Shown one piece after another: positions 8,167 to 17,952 of a DNA stretch of 64,000 nucleotides (its first letter is position 1; every line of letters begins with the position of its first letter). The position numbers and the translations under genes were made by a program. Source of the DNA: Pontibacterium granulatum (GTDB lineage Bacteria > Pseudomonadota > Gammaproteobacteria > Pseudomonadales > Balneatricaceae); contig NZ_JASBRH010000002.1 in the NCBI RefSeq assembly GCF_029961155.1, forward strand, positions 186,001 to 250,000, written 5' to 3'. The notes under the pieces are model-generated. The model worked only from the letters and a program-made list of their open reading frames with translations, made no database searches and was not told where the DNA came from.

Positions 8167-11100
8167 TCAGCTTCCCGGCTTCTCAACCTTGTGCAGATGC
8201 ACATCCAACTGCGGAAAGGCGATTTCCAGCCCGGCTTCCTTAAACTTCTGCGCGATCTTGGTATTCACCTTGTGGGTCATCTCCAGACGGTCGGCCATCG
8301 CATTCACAAACAAACGCAGTTCCAGATTGAGGGTGCTGTCCCCAAAGGCAGTGAAGAACGCTTCCGGTTTCGGATCTTTCAGCACGCGATCCTGCTCGGT
8401 TGCGGCTTCCAGCAGGAGTTTGCGCGCTCTCTCGGTATCCGAACCGTACGCCAGGCCCACCGGAATGACGATGCGGGTGATGGAGTCGGTGAGTGACCAG
8501 TTGATCAACTGCTGGGTGATGAAGGTTTTGTTGGGGATGATCACCTCTTTGCGGTCCCAGTCCACAATGGTGGTGGCGCGTATCTGGATCTTGGTGACGG
8601 TACCGGTCAGGTTATCGATGGTGACGGTATCTCCGATTCGCACCGGCTTCTCAAACAGGATAATCAGGCCGGACACGAAGTTCGCCACGATCTCCTGCAA
8701 ACCAAAGCCCAGGCCCACACCAAGAGCCGCGACGAGCCACTGCAGCTTGCTCCACTCCAGGCCAAAGCTGGAAAAGGCGCCCAGAACACCCACCATGATC
8801 AACACATACTTGATCAGCGAGCTGACCGCATACCCGGTACCCGGTGTCAGGTCGAGGTTACGTAGGATCAGTAGCTCAAGCAGGCCCGGCAGGTTGTAGG
8901 CGGCGAGCAAACTGAGCCCCAGAATTACCACGCCAAACAATAGGGATTTCAGTGTAATCTGGCGTATGGTTTCGCCATCAGCGGATATAGTGTTCCATAC
9001 CTCTACATTGTCCAACGCACCGAAGAACGGCAGGAAACCACCTAGAAATCCCCACAGCATTGCCACAAGAGCGACCACCGTTGCCGTTTTCAGCAGCGTG
9101 CGGGAATGATCCGATACCGTTCGCATATCCAGGTAGTCGGTTTTGAGTGGAGGTTCCTCTTCTGATTTCTCACGTGCCGCTAAAATCTCGGCGCGGCGAG
9201 CCTTGGCACGGTCAAACTCCAGACGACGTTCTGAGATCAATACCAGGCGAAGTCCTAGCTTGTAGAATACGATGGCCGCCAGCAGTACCATCAGCGTTTG
9301 CAGTACCGCGTACACCATGAAATTGACGGTAAAGGTGTAACCCGTGGCTGTCATAGCCAGCATGGCGACATTAAAAAGTACCAATGCAGACAACCAAAGT
9401 TCGGCACGGGACCACCAACTGATCGAGTCGGTGAGTTGATTGAGTTCCCGCTTCACCCGCCACAGACTCGCCCAGAGCAACACAATCATTGTAATCAGCG
9501 CGAACATAACCAGCCGTACCAGACCGGATCGAATTTCGTCTGAATCAATATTCCATAGATAGATGTGCACCAGTAATAAAGGAAGACAGATTACATAGAG
9601 CACGCCTAAGCGCTGGCGTAATGCGTGAACCAGGGTGTCACTTATTCCAAAGTGGGCAGCAAATAAACCATAGGGTGTTTTCATCCAGTTACGTAAGCTG
9701 TGGATGCACCAGGTTGCAAAGGCGGTGGTAAACAGGAGGGCTGTCCAGGTTTCTGCATCAGGGTGTGCTGGATTGATCAATGATCGGCTTGCTACCCACA
9801 GTGCAAGTGGCAACGGTAAGGCCGTGATGACGGAGAGCACCATTGTTTGCACTGAGTGATGGAATCGGTCGTGGATGACATTTCCTATGTATTGGCACCA
9901 ACGCTTGCGCTCCCGGCGATGATAGTGGCTTAGCCAGGTTATGAAGCTCACTACGAAGAACAGCATGATGACGCGTAAAGCCGTGGAATCATCTGCTTTT
10001 AAAAGCGGTTCGGGCTGATCCTGATTCCAGTGTTCCAGAACCTGCCCGATGCCAATGAAGATTTGCTTAGGCCACTGCAGGTTGATGGGATTGGACACCG
10101 GGTTCCAAAGCAATTGCTTGGTTAGCAGCTCGCTGTTGGTCTCGATCTGTTGATTGAGTTGCTTTTCGATACTAAGGATCTGGTTGAGAACGCGTATGAG
10201 CTGTTCTTTCGCATCGCTCAGTCGGTTAATCAGGCGCAGTCGATCATCCAGAATATCACGATAGATCTGTTGCTCATTTTCGTTTAGTGATGCCTGAAGC
10301 GACTCCGGTATTTGGCTACGATGGCTCACCGCTTCTGTTTTCTTTTGCTCCAGCAGGGTGCTTTCCAAGCGCAGAAGGTTAATTGCATTTGCCGTCTGCC
10401 GCGTATCCAAGGGCTCCCGGTTGCGGAAGATAAAACGGCGCTGCTCTGGGCTGATATGGCTGACTTCCAATTCCAACTGTTGAGCAATGGAGCGGAACGT
10501 GCTGCTAAGAGTCGTCAGTCGTTGCTGTAAGGAGAGACGTTTGTTATCAGTTTTTTCGATCCGGTTGAGGAGATTGCGCAGCTCGGAAGACAGTTGTTGG
10601 TTTTCGTTATATGCATTGGCGAGCAGAGGTTTTACTTCTGTATTATTCAGGTCCTCATCCAGCTCCAGAAGGGTTTTTTCAGCCTCACTGCGTTGACGGC
10701 TTTGTTTATATTCTGTGAGTCGGTTTTGTAAGGTAGTTTGACGATTGCGCTCGGTTTCCAGCTGTTGCCAGGTAAGCTGGGCAATCTCCGCTCGACGGGG
10801 TAGCACTAAGAGTTCCAGCTCCAGTGCTTGAACGCGCAGTTGTCGTTCCGTAAAGGTGGCTATTTCCATTTGTTGGCGCAGTTCGCTGAACTCGCCGGCG
10901 TCGCTACTCTCCTTGACCTCGAGATTCAGCTTGAGCCCAGTAAGCTGCTCGCGGATTGTTTGCTGGCGTTGCTCTGCTTGAGATTTGGTTTGTTGTTGCA
11001 ACGCCATATCGCGTTCGAGCTCGAGTAAACGCGTATTTACATAGGTGAGACGTTGTTCCAGCGCTTCATCGCTGAGCTGTTCCGGGAGGTCAGGCTCTGA

Positions 11101-11397
11101 AGGTTCCAGATCGTCTGGAGTAGCGGTTTCAAGCGCTTTGATTTCGGCCGGCTGGTTATCAATTTCCTCTTGCAGCGCTTTTATTTGAGCACGCAGCTGG
11201 AGTTGGTTTTGTAATGCCCCCAGCGTTTTTTGCAATATTAGTTTTCGAGTTTTATCGGCAGAGCTGTCACTTTCGCCTATCGCTTCTATCTGCTTTTGCA
11301 GTAACTCAATATCCGTTGGTATATCGGCTCGGGCAACCCCAGAAAATATCGTAAAAGTAAAACACAGCGTAAATAGCAATGTATAAAGCCGGGCCAT
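8167..11397 (-). CDS. mscK: MscK/KefA-type mechanosensitive channel
   Basis: This 1076-residue protein resembles the large MscS relatives MscK and YjeP/MscM (about 1,100 residues). A signal peptide ends near residue 24 (SGVARA). It is followed by ~420 residues of charged, heptad-rich periplasmic coiled coil (many QQ, LEL and ER runs), then about ten membrane segments from ~470 on. The C-terminal MscS core carries the pore-lining helix (LVAALGVGLGFGLQEIVANFVSG) and the beta domain (FEKPVRIGDTVTIDNLTGTV). Such channels open under membrane tension and release solutes during osmotic downshock. It is monocistronic, convergent with mipA. Which of the two E. coli paralogues it corresponds to cannot be decided from sequence alone. 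Confidence 0.9.
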   Translation of the reverse strand: MARLYTLLFTLCFTFTIFSGVARADIPTDIELLQKQIEAIGESDSSADKTRKLILQKTLGALQNQLQLRAQIKALQEEIDNQPAEIKALETATPDDLEPSEPDLPEQLSDEALEQRLTYVNTRLLELERDMALQQQTKSQAEQRQQTIREQLTGLKLNLEVKESSDAGEFSELRQQMEIATFTERQLRVQALELELLVLPRRAEIAQLTWQQLETERNRQTTLQNRLTEYKQSRQRSEAEKTLLELDEDLNNTEVKPLLANAYNENQQLSSELRNLLNRIEKTDNKRLSLQQRLTTLSSTFRSIAQQLELEVSHISPEQRRFIFRNREPLDTRQTANAINLLRLESTLLEQKKTEAVSHRSQIPESLQASLNENEQQIYRDILDDRLRLINRLSDAKEQLIRVLNQILSIEKQLNQQIETNSELLTKQLLWNPVSNPINLQWPKQIFIGIGQVLEHWNQDQPEPLLKADDSTALRVIMLFFVVSFITWLSHYHRRERKRWCQYIGNVIHDRFHHSVQTMVLSVITALPLPLALWVASRSLINPAHPDAETWTALLFTTAFATWCIHSLRNWMKTPYGLFAAHFGISDTLVHALRQRLGVLYVICLPLLLVHIYLWNIDSDEIRSGLVRLVMFALITMIVLLWASLWRVKRELNQLTDSISWWSRAELWLSALVLFNVAMLAMTATGYTFTVNFMVYAVLQTLMVLLAAIVFYKLGLRLVLISERRLEFDRAKARRAEILAAREKSEEEPPLKTDYLDMRTVSDHSRTLLKTATVVALVAMLWGFLGGFLPFFGALDNVEVWNTISADGETIRQITLKSLLFGVVILGLSLLAAYNLPGLLELLILRNLDLTPGTGYAVSSLIKYVLIMVGVLGAFSSFGLEWSKLQWLVAALGVGLGFGLQEIVANFVSGLIILFEKPVRIGDTVTIDNLTGTVTKIQIRATTIVDWDRKEVIIPNKTFITQQLINWSLTDSITRIVIPVGLAYGSDTERARKLLLEAATEQDRVLKDPKPEAFFTAFGDSTLNLELRLFVNAMADRLEMTHKVNTKIAQKFKEAGLEIAFPQLDVHLHKVEKPGS

Positions 11398-11574
11398 GGG
11401 ACATCCTTCTGTTGAGCCAGTAATCTGTAGTGTACTACAGGGTTTTTACTTAATGAGAGGTGAAAGCGAGCATGCTACTTTGTCCGGTTCTTATGACAAA
11501 TGTTCCCACTCTGTATGAGCATCACGATCAGCTATAACATATAGCACCTCGTTTTTGACTAGTTAGATGACAGA

Positions 11575-13878
11575 ATGACTGCCCACAACGGATTTCGCCT
11601 GACCATCAACGGCCTTGTTCAAGGGGTTGGTTTTCGCCCCACCATCTGGCGTATCGCCAACGATTTGGGACTGCATGGCTCGGTGTTTAATGATGCGGCT
11701 GGTGTGGTGGTGGAGTTGCTGGCCGGAGAGGCCCAGTGCGATCGTTTTATCAACGTGCTGTACGCTGAATGCCCGCTGCTGGCGCGTATCGACTCGCTGA
11801 AAGTTGCCGGCGCTGTCGTGACCGATCCCGGTTCCTTTGTTATCTCTGAAACGCAGCAGGGCAGTGTGAGTACAGGTTGTGCGCCGGATGCAGCCACGTG
11901 CCCTCAATGCCGGGCGGAGCTGTTTGATCGGTCCAACCGGCGTTTCCGCTATCCCTTTATCAACTGCACGCACTGCGGACCGCGTCTGAGTATTATCCGA
12001 CAGATCCCTTATGACCGTGCAACCACCACCATGGCGCAGTTTACCCAGTGTCCTAAGTGTCAGACTGAATACGAAGATCCGGCGGATCGCCGGTTTCATG
12101 CGCAGCCAAATGCCTGTGACACCTGTGGGCCGCAGGTCTGGCTGGAAGATAATCAGGGGCAAAAACAGCCTGTAGACGAAGTCTTTTCTGTATTGGCGAC
12201 CGCCTTGCGAACAGGCAACATCGTTGCAATCAAAGGTTTGGGCGGATTTCATCTGGCGTGTGATGCGACGAATCCAGAAGCCGTGGCTGAGTTGCGGTTG
12301 CGCAAACATCGACCGGATAAAGCCTTTGCCCTGATGGTGCCGGACCTGGATGTATTACGCTCTTATGCCGCGCTGGCTACCGGCGCGGCGAATTTGCTTT
12401 CAAGCCCTGAAGCTCCGGTGGTACTGCTGGATGCGGTGAAAAACAGCAAACATCCGTTAGCTGAGAATGTGGCACCGGGACAGTATCAACTGGGCTTTAT
12501 GCTGCCCTACACTCCGTTGCATCTGTTGTTGATGGAAACCTTAGATGCCCCGCTGGTGATGACCAGCGGGAACCGCTCCGGCGCGCCGCAGGCGATTACA
12601 AATGAGGATGCGCGCGAGCAGCTCTCAGAGATTGCCGATCTGTTCCTGATGCATGACCGCCCGATCCAGAACCGGGTGGATGATTCGGTGGTGCGTCAGA
12701 TCGTCGGACGCAGTCATTATCTGCGACGTGCGCGCGGTTACGCACCGACTTCGCTGGCTTTACCGCCGGGCTTTGAACAGTCCCCAGACTTGGTCGCTTT
12801 GGGGGCGGAACTGAAAAACACCCTCTGCCTGATCCAGGCGGGCAGGGCAATCCTCACCCAGCATCTGGGTGATCTGGAAGATGCCCGCACCTACGAGCAG
12901 TACCAGCACACCTTGTCGCTCTATCAGAGCCTCTATCAGCACCAGAGCGACCTGTACGTATGCGATCAGCACCCGGAGTACCTTTCCACTAAGTTTGGCG
13001 AGCAGTTGGCGGAGGAGGGTAAAGCGCTGATTCGTGTACAGCATCACCATGCACATCTGGCAGCGTGCCTTGGGGAAAACGGTTATCCACTGGATGGTGA
13101 GCCGGTACTGGGGATCTGCCTTGATGGCACCGGCTTTGGGTTGGACAACACCCTGTGGGGCGGTGAATTCCTGTTGGGCGGGTATCAACAAATTGAGCGC
13201 CTGGCCCATATAAAACCGTTCCCGCTGGTGGGCGGTGTACAGGCGATTCGGGAACCCTGGCGTTGTTTGTATGCACAGTTGAAACAGGCGAATGTAGCAG
13301 AACCGTCAGCGCTGGAAGCCGCGTTCCCCCTGCTGGCAACCAAACCCTGCGCCACGTTGGATAAGATGATCGAGAAAGGGCTGAATTGCCCACTCACCAG
13401 CTCTGCAGGTCGTCTGTTTGATGCCGTTGCGGCAGCGCTCGGTTGTCACGGGGAAGGCATTACCTACGAAGGACAGGCGGCGATTGAGCTGGAAACCCTG
13501 GCGCGCGAGGGCAACCCGGAAACACCGGCGTACCAATTTGCGAATGCGGATAACCGGATCGATCCAGCGCCTTTTTGGCAGCAGCTGATTGCTGGCCTAA
13601 AGCAGCGAAATCGAGCGGATATGGCGATGGCGTTCCATAAAGGTTTTGCGAACGCAGTGGTGGAGCAGACGTTATTGCTCCATAAGGCCTATGGCTTCAA
13701 AACCGTCGCCCTGAGCGGTGGGGTGATGCAGAACGGATTGCTGTTTAGCACGCTGGAAAATCAGCTTGGTGCACAAGGCTTCACTGTACTAACCCACCAG
13801 ATGTTGCCTGCCAACGATGGGTGTATCGCGTTTGGGCAGGCGCTGATTGCGGCTGCCCAAACACAGTACCGATCCTAA
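11575..13878 (+). CDS. hypF: HypF carbamoyltransferase for [NiFe]-hydrogenase maturation
   Basis: HypF turns carbamoyl phosphate into a carbamoyl-adenylate and passes it to HypE, which makes the cyanide ligands of the hydrogenase iron. The 767 residues have the full order: acylphosphatase domain (VQGVGFRPTIW near 15), paired zinc-finger motifs (CPQC, CTHCG, CPKC, CDTCG between ~100 and 190), a YrdC-like nucleotide-binding domain (KGLGGFHLACDA), and a Kae1-like transferase domain with HHHAHLAACL and the late GGVMQNG. Length is normal. It lies 8.5 kb upstream of hupS, outside the main hyp operon. Its 3' end overlaps the convergent LysR gene by four bases. Confidence 0.96.
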   Translation: MTAHNGFRLTINGLVQGVGFRPTIWRIANDLGLHGSVFNDAAGVVVELLAGEAQCDRFINVLYAECPLLARIDSLKVAGAVVTDPGSFVISETQQGSVSTGCAPDAATCPQCRAELFDRSNRRFRYPFINCTHCGPRLSIIRQIPYDRATTTMAQFTQCPKCQTEYEDPADRRFHAQPNACDTCGPQVWLEDNQGQKQPVDEVFSVLATALRTGNIVAIKGLGGFHLACDATNPEAVAELRLRKHRPDKAFALMVPDLDVLRSYAALATGAANLLSSPEAPVVLLDAVKNSKHPLAENVAPGQYQLGFMLPYTPLHLLLMETLDAPLVMTSGNRSGAPQAITNEDAREQLSEIADLFLMHDRPIQNRVDDSVVRQIVGRSHYLRRARGYAPTSLALPPGFEQSPDLVALGAELKNTLCLIQAGRAILTQHLGDLEDARTYEQYQHTLSLYQSLYQHQSDLYVCDQHPEYLSTKFGEQLAEEGKALIRVQHHHAHLAACLGENGYPLDGEPVLGICLDGTGFGLDNTLWGGEFLLGGYQQIERLAHIKPFPLVGGVQAIREPWRCLYAQLKQANVAEPSALEAAFPLLATKPCATLDKMIEKGLNCPLTSSAGRLFDAVAAALGCHGEGITYEGQAAIELETLAREGNPETPAYQFANADNRIDPAPFWQQLIAGLKQRNRADMAMAFHKGFANAVVEQTLLLHKAYGFKTVALSGGVMQNGLLFSTLENQLGAQGFTVLTHQMLPANDGCIAFGQALIAAAQTQYRS

Positions 13879-14813
13879 TAGGGTGGTGATTCCTCCGCGC
13901 CAAGGTGTATCTCCCGAATCGTTTGCAGAAACAGCTCCTTGGCCCGATTGGGCTGGGAAGACTTTTTGTAGATTACCGCAACACCCAGTCGAAACTGCTT
14001 CGACGCTGTGGCGATCGCTTGTAGCTCGCCGTTTTCCACATAAGGTCTGGCGATCTCCTCCGGCAAGAAGCCGGTATAGCAGCCGGAGAGTATCATCGCT
14101 ATGCGGCTCTCATAGAAATAGGACGTGCCCGCCAGGTTCATCTGCGAGATCTGCTGGTAGACCTCCTCATGGGGTTTTAAGCCCGCGTGGATCAGTTTCT
14201 GCTCGCGTACCTTCTCTTCGCTGATCTCGGCATCATCCAGGCCAAACAGTGGATGTCCGTGACCGCAATAGAGATAGTGGACATCGGTGAAGAGGTGGAT
14301 GTAGCTCAGGCCTTCCAGGCGTCGGTGGTAGGGGATAATCGCCACATCCAGTTGCCCGGTAAGCACCAGCTTCTCCATTGCTTTCATGTGTTCCACATCC
14401 ACATGCATCTCAACGTTCGGTGCTTTCTGGTGGAAAACACGAAAGATGTCCGGCATCTGGCAACGCTTATCCTGACTCAACGTATCGCTGACTGCGATCT
14501 TTAGCTGTCCGGACGGGCTGGCACTCAGGTTGTTGATGGTGTTGCGAAACTGTTCGAGCTGGCCGAGCAACTGCTTGGTCTGTTCGTAGATCACCTCACC
14601 CTCTTCGGTGAGGGCAAAACCACCCCGGCCACGGCGGCACAGTTTCAAATCCAGGCGGGACTCGAGATTGGCAATGTGATTGCTGATGGTGGGGCGACTG
14701 ATGTTCAGCTCGGTTTCTGCTGCAGAGAAGCCCTCGCACTCCACCACGGTTTTAAAAACCTTCAGCTGTTTTATCTCAAAATCGCCTAACTGACCCAGTG
14801 CATGCGCAGCCAT
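13875..14813 (-). CDS. LysR-family regulator beside the TRAP transporter
   Basis: A 312-residue LysR-type transcription factor. The N-terminal helix-turn-helix is clear (LKVFKTVVECEGFSAAETEL then ISRPTISNHIANLESRLDL), followed by the LTEEGE segment and a periplasmic-binding-like effector domain. It is divergent from the TRAP operon dctPQM (start 15005), the classic arrangement for a LysR protein controlling its neighbour. A palindromic candidate operator lies in the shared 190-bp gap. The effector is probably the TRAP substrate or a product of it, which is unidentified. The start at 14813 gives ten residues before the conserved helix; an internal start is possible. Confidence 0.88.
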   Translation of the reverse strand: MAAHALGQLGDFEIKQLKVFKTVVECEGFSAAETELNISRPTISNHIANLESRLDLKLCRRGRGGFALTEEGEVIYEQTKQLLGQLEQFRNTINNLSASPSGQLKIAVSDTLSQDKRCQMPDIFRVFHQKAPNVEMHVDVEHMKAMEKLVLTGQLDVAIIPYHRRLEGLSYIHLFTDVHYLYCGHGHPLFGLDDAEISEEKVREQKLIHAGLKPHEEVYQQISQMNLAGTSYFYESRIAMILSGCYTGFLPEEIARPYVENGELQAIATASKQFRLGVAVIYKKSSQPNRAKELFLQTIREIHLGAEESPPY

Positions 14814-14889
14814 CGCCCAGACCTCATTCCAACCTTATCGTGCTGAAAGTATAACGTTTTATGTTTGTGAATATGTCACTAATGAGCTG

Positions 14890-14917
14890 TTACGTAAAAT
14901 TTGACGAACCTTTACGT
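14890..14917. promoter_or_regulatory. Palindromic candidate operator between lysR and dctP
   Basis: ACGTAAA (14892-14898) and TTTACGT (14911-14917) form an inverted repeat with a 12-base spacer, and the left half sits in the 8-base palindrome TTACGTAA. A related TAACGTTTTA lies about 40 bp away near the lysR start. Position in the divergent gap fits LysR control of both genes. Confidence 0.45.
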
Positions 14918-15004
14918 CGAGCGCACAAGATTTAACCAGTTGTGATGATCTGGGAAGGTATCTCTCAAGCGATATCCAACAGAGAAGCAACGTAAGGGTG
15001 CGAT

Positions 15005-16018
15005 ATGTTTACAAAGATAAAAAAGAAACTATCAACTTCTGCACTGGCCCTGACACTGGGTCTGTCTACTTTGGCTGCGGATGTATCCGCGGCTGAGCAT
15101 AACTGGCGATTCAGCAACCTCTACAGCCGCGGTACCGCATTTGGTGACGTGTACGAAAGCATGGCCAAGAACATCGAAACCATGTCTGACGGCCGTATCA
15201 AGGTTCAGGTTCTGTATTCCGGCGAAGGTGTGGGCACCAGCGGTCTGTTGGGCGCAGTGAAAAGTGGCCTGATTACCATGGGTGCGCCGTTCCAGTCCAT
15301 GCACGCCGGCGAGCTACCAGCGGGTGTGGTCGAGATTGGTCTGCCGGGTGGGACCGATGATCCGGCTGAGCTGAAATCCCTGTTCCACGACAAAGGCTGG
15401 GGCGAGATCCTGACCAAGGCATACGGTTCCCAGGGCATGGTATGGCTGGAGCCTTACATTCAGCCGCCGGTTTACATTCTGACCAAGAAACCGATCAACT
15501 CCATCGAAGACTTCAAAGGTCTGAAGATCCGTGCGCCGGGTGCTTACGGTAAGTTCCTGCGGAACCTGGGCGCCTCACCGGTATCCCTGGCATGGAGTGA
15601 GATCTACACCAGCCTGGCAACCGGCGTTATCGATGGCTCCATCGGCAGTAACATGATCGACCACCGCGATGGTAACCACGTGGAAGTGGCGAAGTACATG
15701 TACCGTCTGCCACTGGCAGGTGCGCAGGTATTGCCGATCGTTGTGCACCGTGGTTCCTGGAACAAGCTGCCGGATGACCTGAAAGCGGCGGTGCGTAAAG
15801 CCACCGAAATCCACGCCGAAGACCAGCTGCGTCTGTCCCGTCAGTGGGAGTCTGAAGCGGTAGCCGAGATGGACGCGAAGGGTATGCAGTGGAGCCCGGA
15901 ACCAAGCGAAGCTGATCGTAAGGCATGGGCTGCGGCGGGTGCGGGTCTGTGGGATGAATACGCGTCCAAAGACCGCTACAGCAAACAGCTGATCGACGTC
16001 CTGCGTAAGACTCAGTAA
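15005..16018 (+). CDS. dctP: TRAP transporter substrate-binding protein (DctP family)
   Basis: A 337-residue periplasmic binding protein. The signal peptide covers about residues 1-29 (LALTLGLSTLAADVSAA). The mature part shows the DctP-family core: the segment around IKVQVLYSGEGVG, the hinge region DFKGLKIRAPG, and LAWSEIYTSLATGVIDGSIG, which includes the region where family members bind the substrate carboxylate. It should deliver an organic acid to the DctQM membrane complex encoded next. Spacing to dctQ is 60 bp with a strong hairpin, probably allowing more binding protein than permease. The substrate is not evident; a close relation to any characterised member is not claimed. Confidence 0.92.
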   Translation: MFTKIKKKLSTSALALTLGLSTLAADVSAAEHNWRFSNLYSRGTAFGDVYESMAKNIETMSDGRIKVQVLYSGEGVGTSGLLGAVKSGLITMGAPFQSMHAGELPAGVVEIGLPGGTDDPAELKSLFHDKGWGEILTKAYGSQGMVWLEPYIQPPVYILTKKPINSIEDFKGLKIRAPGAYGKFLRNLGASPVSLAWSEIYTSLATGVIDGSIGSNMIDHRDGNHVEVAKYMYRLPLAGAQVLPIVVHRGSWNKLPDDLKAAVRKATEIHAEDQLRLSRQWESEAVAEMDAKGMQWSPEPSEADRKAWAAAGAGLWDEYASKDRYSKQLIDVLRKTQ

Positions 16019-16037
16019 GTCACGCGTGCTCTCTATC

Positions 16038-16058
16038 AGGGCCTCCTTGTGAGGCCCT
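16038..16058 (+). promoter_or_regulatory. Intercistronic hairpin between dctP and dctQ
   Basis: AGGGCCTC and GAGGCCCT form a perfect 8-bp stem with a 5-base loop, 20 bases after the dctP stop and 20 before the dctQ start. No T-run follows beyond TTG, so it is more likely a partial terminator or 3' stabiliser that favours dctP mRNA than a full terminator. Confidence 0.6.
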
Positions 16059-16078
16059 TGTCCGTTTTAGGTGTATCT

Positions 16079-16633
16079 ATGGTTTTATCATTGCTGAGAG
16101 GTCTCTGCCTCGGCGTGGATGCCTTGGTTAAGGGATGCGGAAGGCTGGCAGCGTTGCTAATGCCACTGCTGGCGCTGGTGGTGGCGTTTGAGGTGTTTTC
16201 CCGCTATGTACTGAATGCTCCAACCATCTGGGCGTTTGATCTGTCGCTGTTCATGTTCGGTTATATCGCTGCCTTGGGGGGCGCCTATGCCCAGCAGAAA
16301 CGGGCACATATCAACGTTGATATTCTTTACCTTCAGGTTTCACACCGTACACGCAGCCTTTTTAATCTGGTCACGTTTGCGCTGGCGATCTTTTTCCTGA
16401 TCCTGATTTTCAAAACCTGCCTGGGCAAATTCGAGGAGGCGATTGAATTCGACTACCGCCGCCAGAGTGAGTGGGCGCCGCCGATGTTCCATTTCTGGAT
16501 CATGATGTGTGTGGCATCTGTCCTGTTTATTGCCCAACTAGGCCGCGACATGCTGGCAGAAGCCTGCTTCCTGTTTACCGGTCACCCGCTGCTTGAGGAC
16601 GTGAAAGAGGAGGCTAATGGCGATGGGAATTGA
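16079..16633 (+). CDS. dctQ: TRAP transporter small permease subunit
   Basis: The 184-residue DctQ-type protein has four membrane segments (~14-38, 50-70, 90-112, 130-150) and the family signature EVFSRYVLNAPTIWAFDLSLFM. It sits between the binding protein and the large DctM permease. I choose ATG 16079, preceded by AGGTG; a GTG at 16049 in the same frame lies inside the intercistronic hairpin and is unlikely. The 3' end overlaps dctM by 17 bases, so the two are translationally coupled. Confidence 0.9.
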   Translation: MVLSLLRGLCLGVDALVKGCGRLAALLMPLLALVVAFEVFSRYVLNAPTIWAFDLSLFMFGYIAALGGAYAQQKRAHINVDILYLQVSHRTRSLFNLVTFALAIFFLILIFKTCLGKFEEAIEFDYRRQSEWAPPMFHFWIMMCVASVLFIAQLGRDMLAEACFLFTGHPLLEDVKEEANGDGN

Positions 16634-17948
16634 GATGTTAACGGCGGTGCTGTTGGTCTGCATTCTGACTTTCTTTGCACTGGGTGCGCAGGTGGGGCTA
16701 GCCCTGGGCGGTATCGCCATGGCGGTCGGCTACATGACCTGGGGGGAGGGGATCTTCAACGTCATTCCCACCACGTTGGAAGCGACCTACTTCAGCTTTA
16801 TCCTGCTGGCGATTCCGCTCTATATCTACATGGGGCAGCTGCTCACCAAGTCGGGCATTGGTGATACGATGTTTAACTTCAGCCAGATGCTGATCGGCCG
16901 TGTACGCGGTTCTCTGGCGATCAGCGTGATCGGTGTATGCTCGATGATCGGTGCCATGGTGGGCATCATCGGCGCGGGTATCATGACCTCAGGTAGCATC
17001 GCTCTGCGGCCGATGCTGGATCGTGGTTACAACAAACGGTTGGCGTTGGGGGTGATCATGGCCGGTGGTGGTTTGGGTATCCTGATACCGCCGAGTATCC
17101 CGATGATTATGTTTGCCGCATCCACCCAGAACTCCGTTGGGCGCATGTTCCTGGGTGCGATGATGCCAGCATTGCTCACCGTTGTGTTGATGATCCTCTA
17201 CGTGGTGGTGAGCTGCAGGCTCAAACCAGAGCGTGCGCCACTGGATAAAGAAGCAGATCAGCCGGTATTGGCAGGTGCCGAGAAATTCCGTATCGCCCGT
17301 GACGGCCTGTTCTCCATGCTGCTGATTGTGGCAGTACTGGGCAGTATCGTGACGGGTATTGCAACACCAACGGAGTCTGGTGCAATTGGTGTGGTGGGGG
17401 CGATTCTGCTTGCGATCATATTCAAGCGCTTTAAGGCGGATATGTTTCTGCACGCGGGTTTTCAGACTGGCACTCTGGTCAGTGTGGCGATGTGGATCAT
17501 CTTTGGTGCCTCCGTGTTCAGCAACTTCCATCTGCTGATGGGGGTGCAGAACATGGTGGCGGGTTTTACCGAAAGCCTCGATCTGCCGCCGATCATGATC
17601 ATCATCATGTTCCAGCTGATCATGTTGCTGCTGGGGTTCATCATCGATGAGTTCATCATCGTGCTGATGTGCGCACCGCTGTTCACACCGATTGCGGTGT
17701 CTCTGGGGTATGACCCGATCTGGTTTGGTGTGCTGATGATCATCAATATCCTGATCGCGGTACAGACGCCGCCTTATGGGTTTGCGCTGTTTTACCTGAA
17801 AGGTATTGCACCGGCAGGTATTGGCATGTCCGAGATCTACAAGTCGGTCACGCCGTTTATTCTGCTCAATATGACCGTGTTGGTATTGTGCATGATCTTC
17901 CCGGAGATTGTGCTCTGGTTGCCAAATGCTGTGATGGGGGAGGGTTAG
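16617..17948 (+). CDS. dctM: TRAP transporter large permease subunit
   Basis: This 443-residue DctM protein is the sodium-coupled transport subunit. It has about twelve hydrophobic segments and the family landmarks GAMVGIIGAGIMTSG, GGGLGILIPPSIPMIMFA and TESGAIGVVGA. An AGAGGAGG ribosome site within the end of dctQ precedes the ATG. The stop is followed after four bases by the universal stress protein gene, so dctPQM-usp is one operon. It should import a carboxylate with the DctP protein and Na+. Confidence 0.94.
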   Translation: MAMGIEMLTAVLLVCILTFFALGAQVGLALGGIAMAVGYMTWGEGIFNVIPTTLEATYFSFILLAIPLYIYMGQLLTKSGIGDTMFNFSQMLIGRVRGSLAISVIGVCSMIGAMVGIIGAGIMTSGSIALRPMLDRGYNKRLALGVIMAGGGLGILIPPSIPMIMFAASTQNSVGRMFLGAMMPALLTVVLMILYVVVSCRLKPERAPLDKEADQPVLAGAEKFRIARDGLFSMLLIVAVLGSIVTGIATPTESGAIGVVGAILLAIIFKRFKADMFLHAGFQTGTLVSVAMWIIFGASVFSNFHLLMGVQNMVAGFTESLDLPPIMIIIMFQLIMLLLGFIIDEFIIVLMCAPLFTPIAVSLGYDPIWFGVLMIINILIAVQTPPYGFALFYLKGIAPAGIGMSEIYKSVTPFILLNMTVLVLCMIFPEIVLWLPNAVMGEG

Positions 17949-17952
17949 CTTG

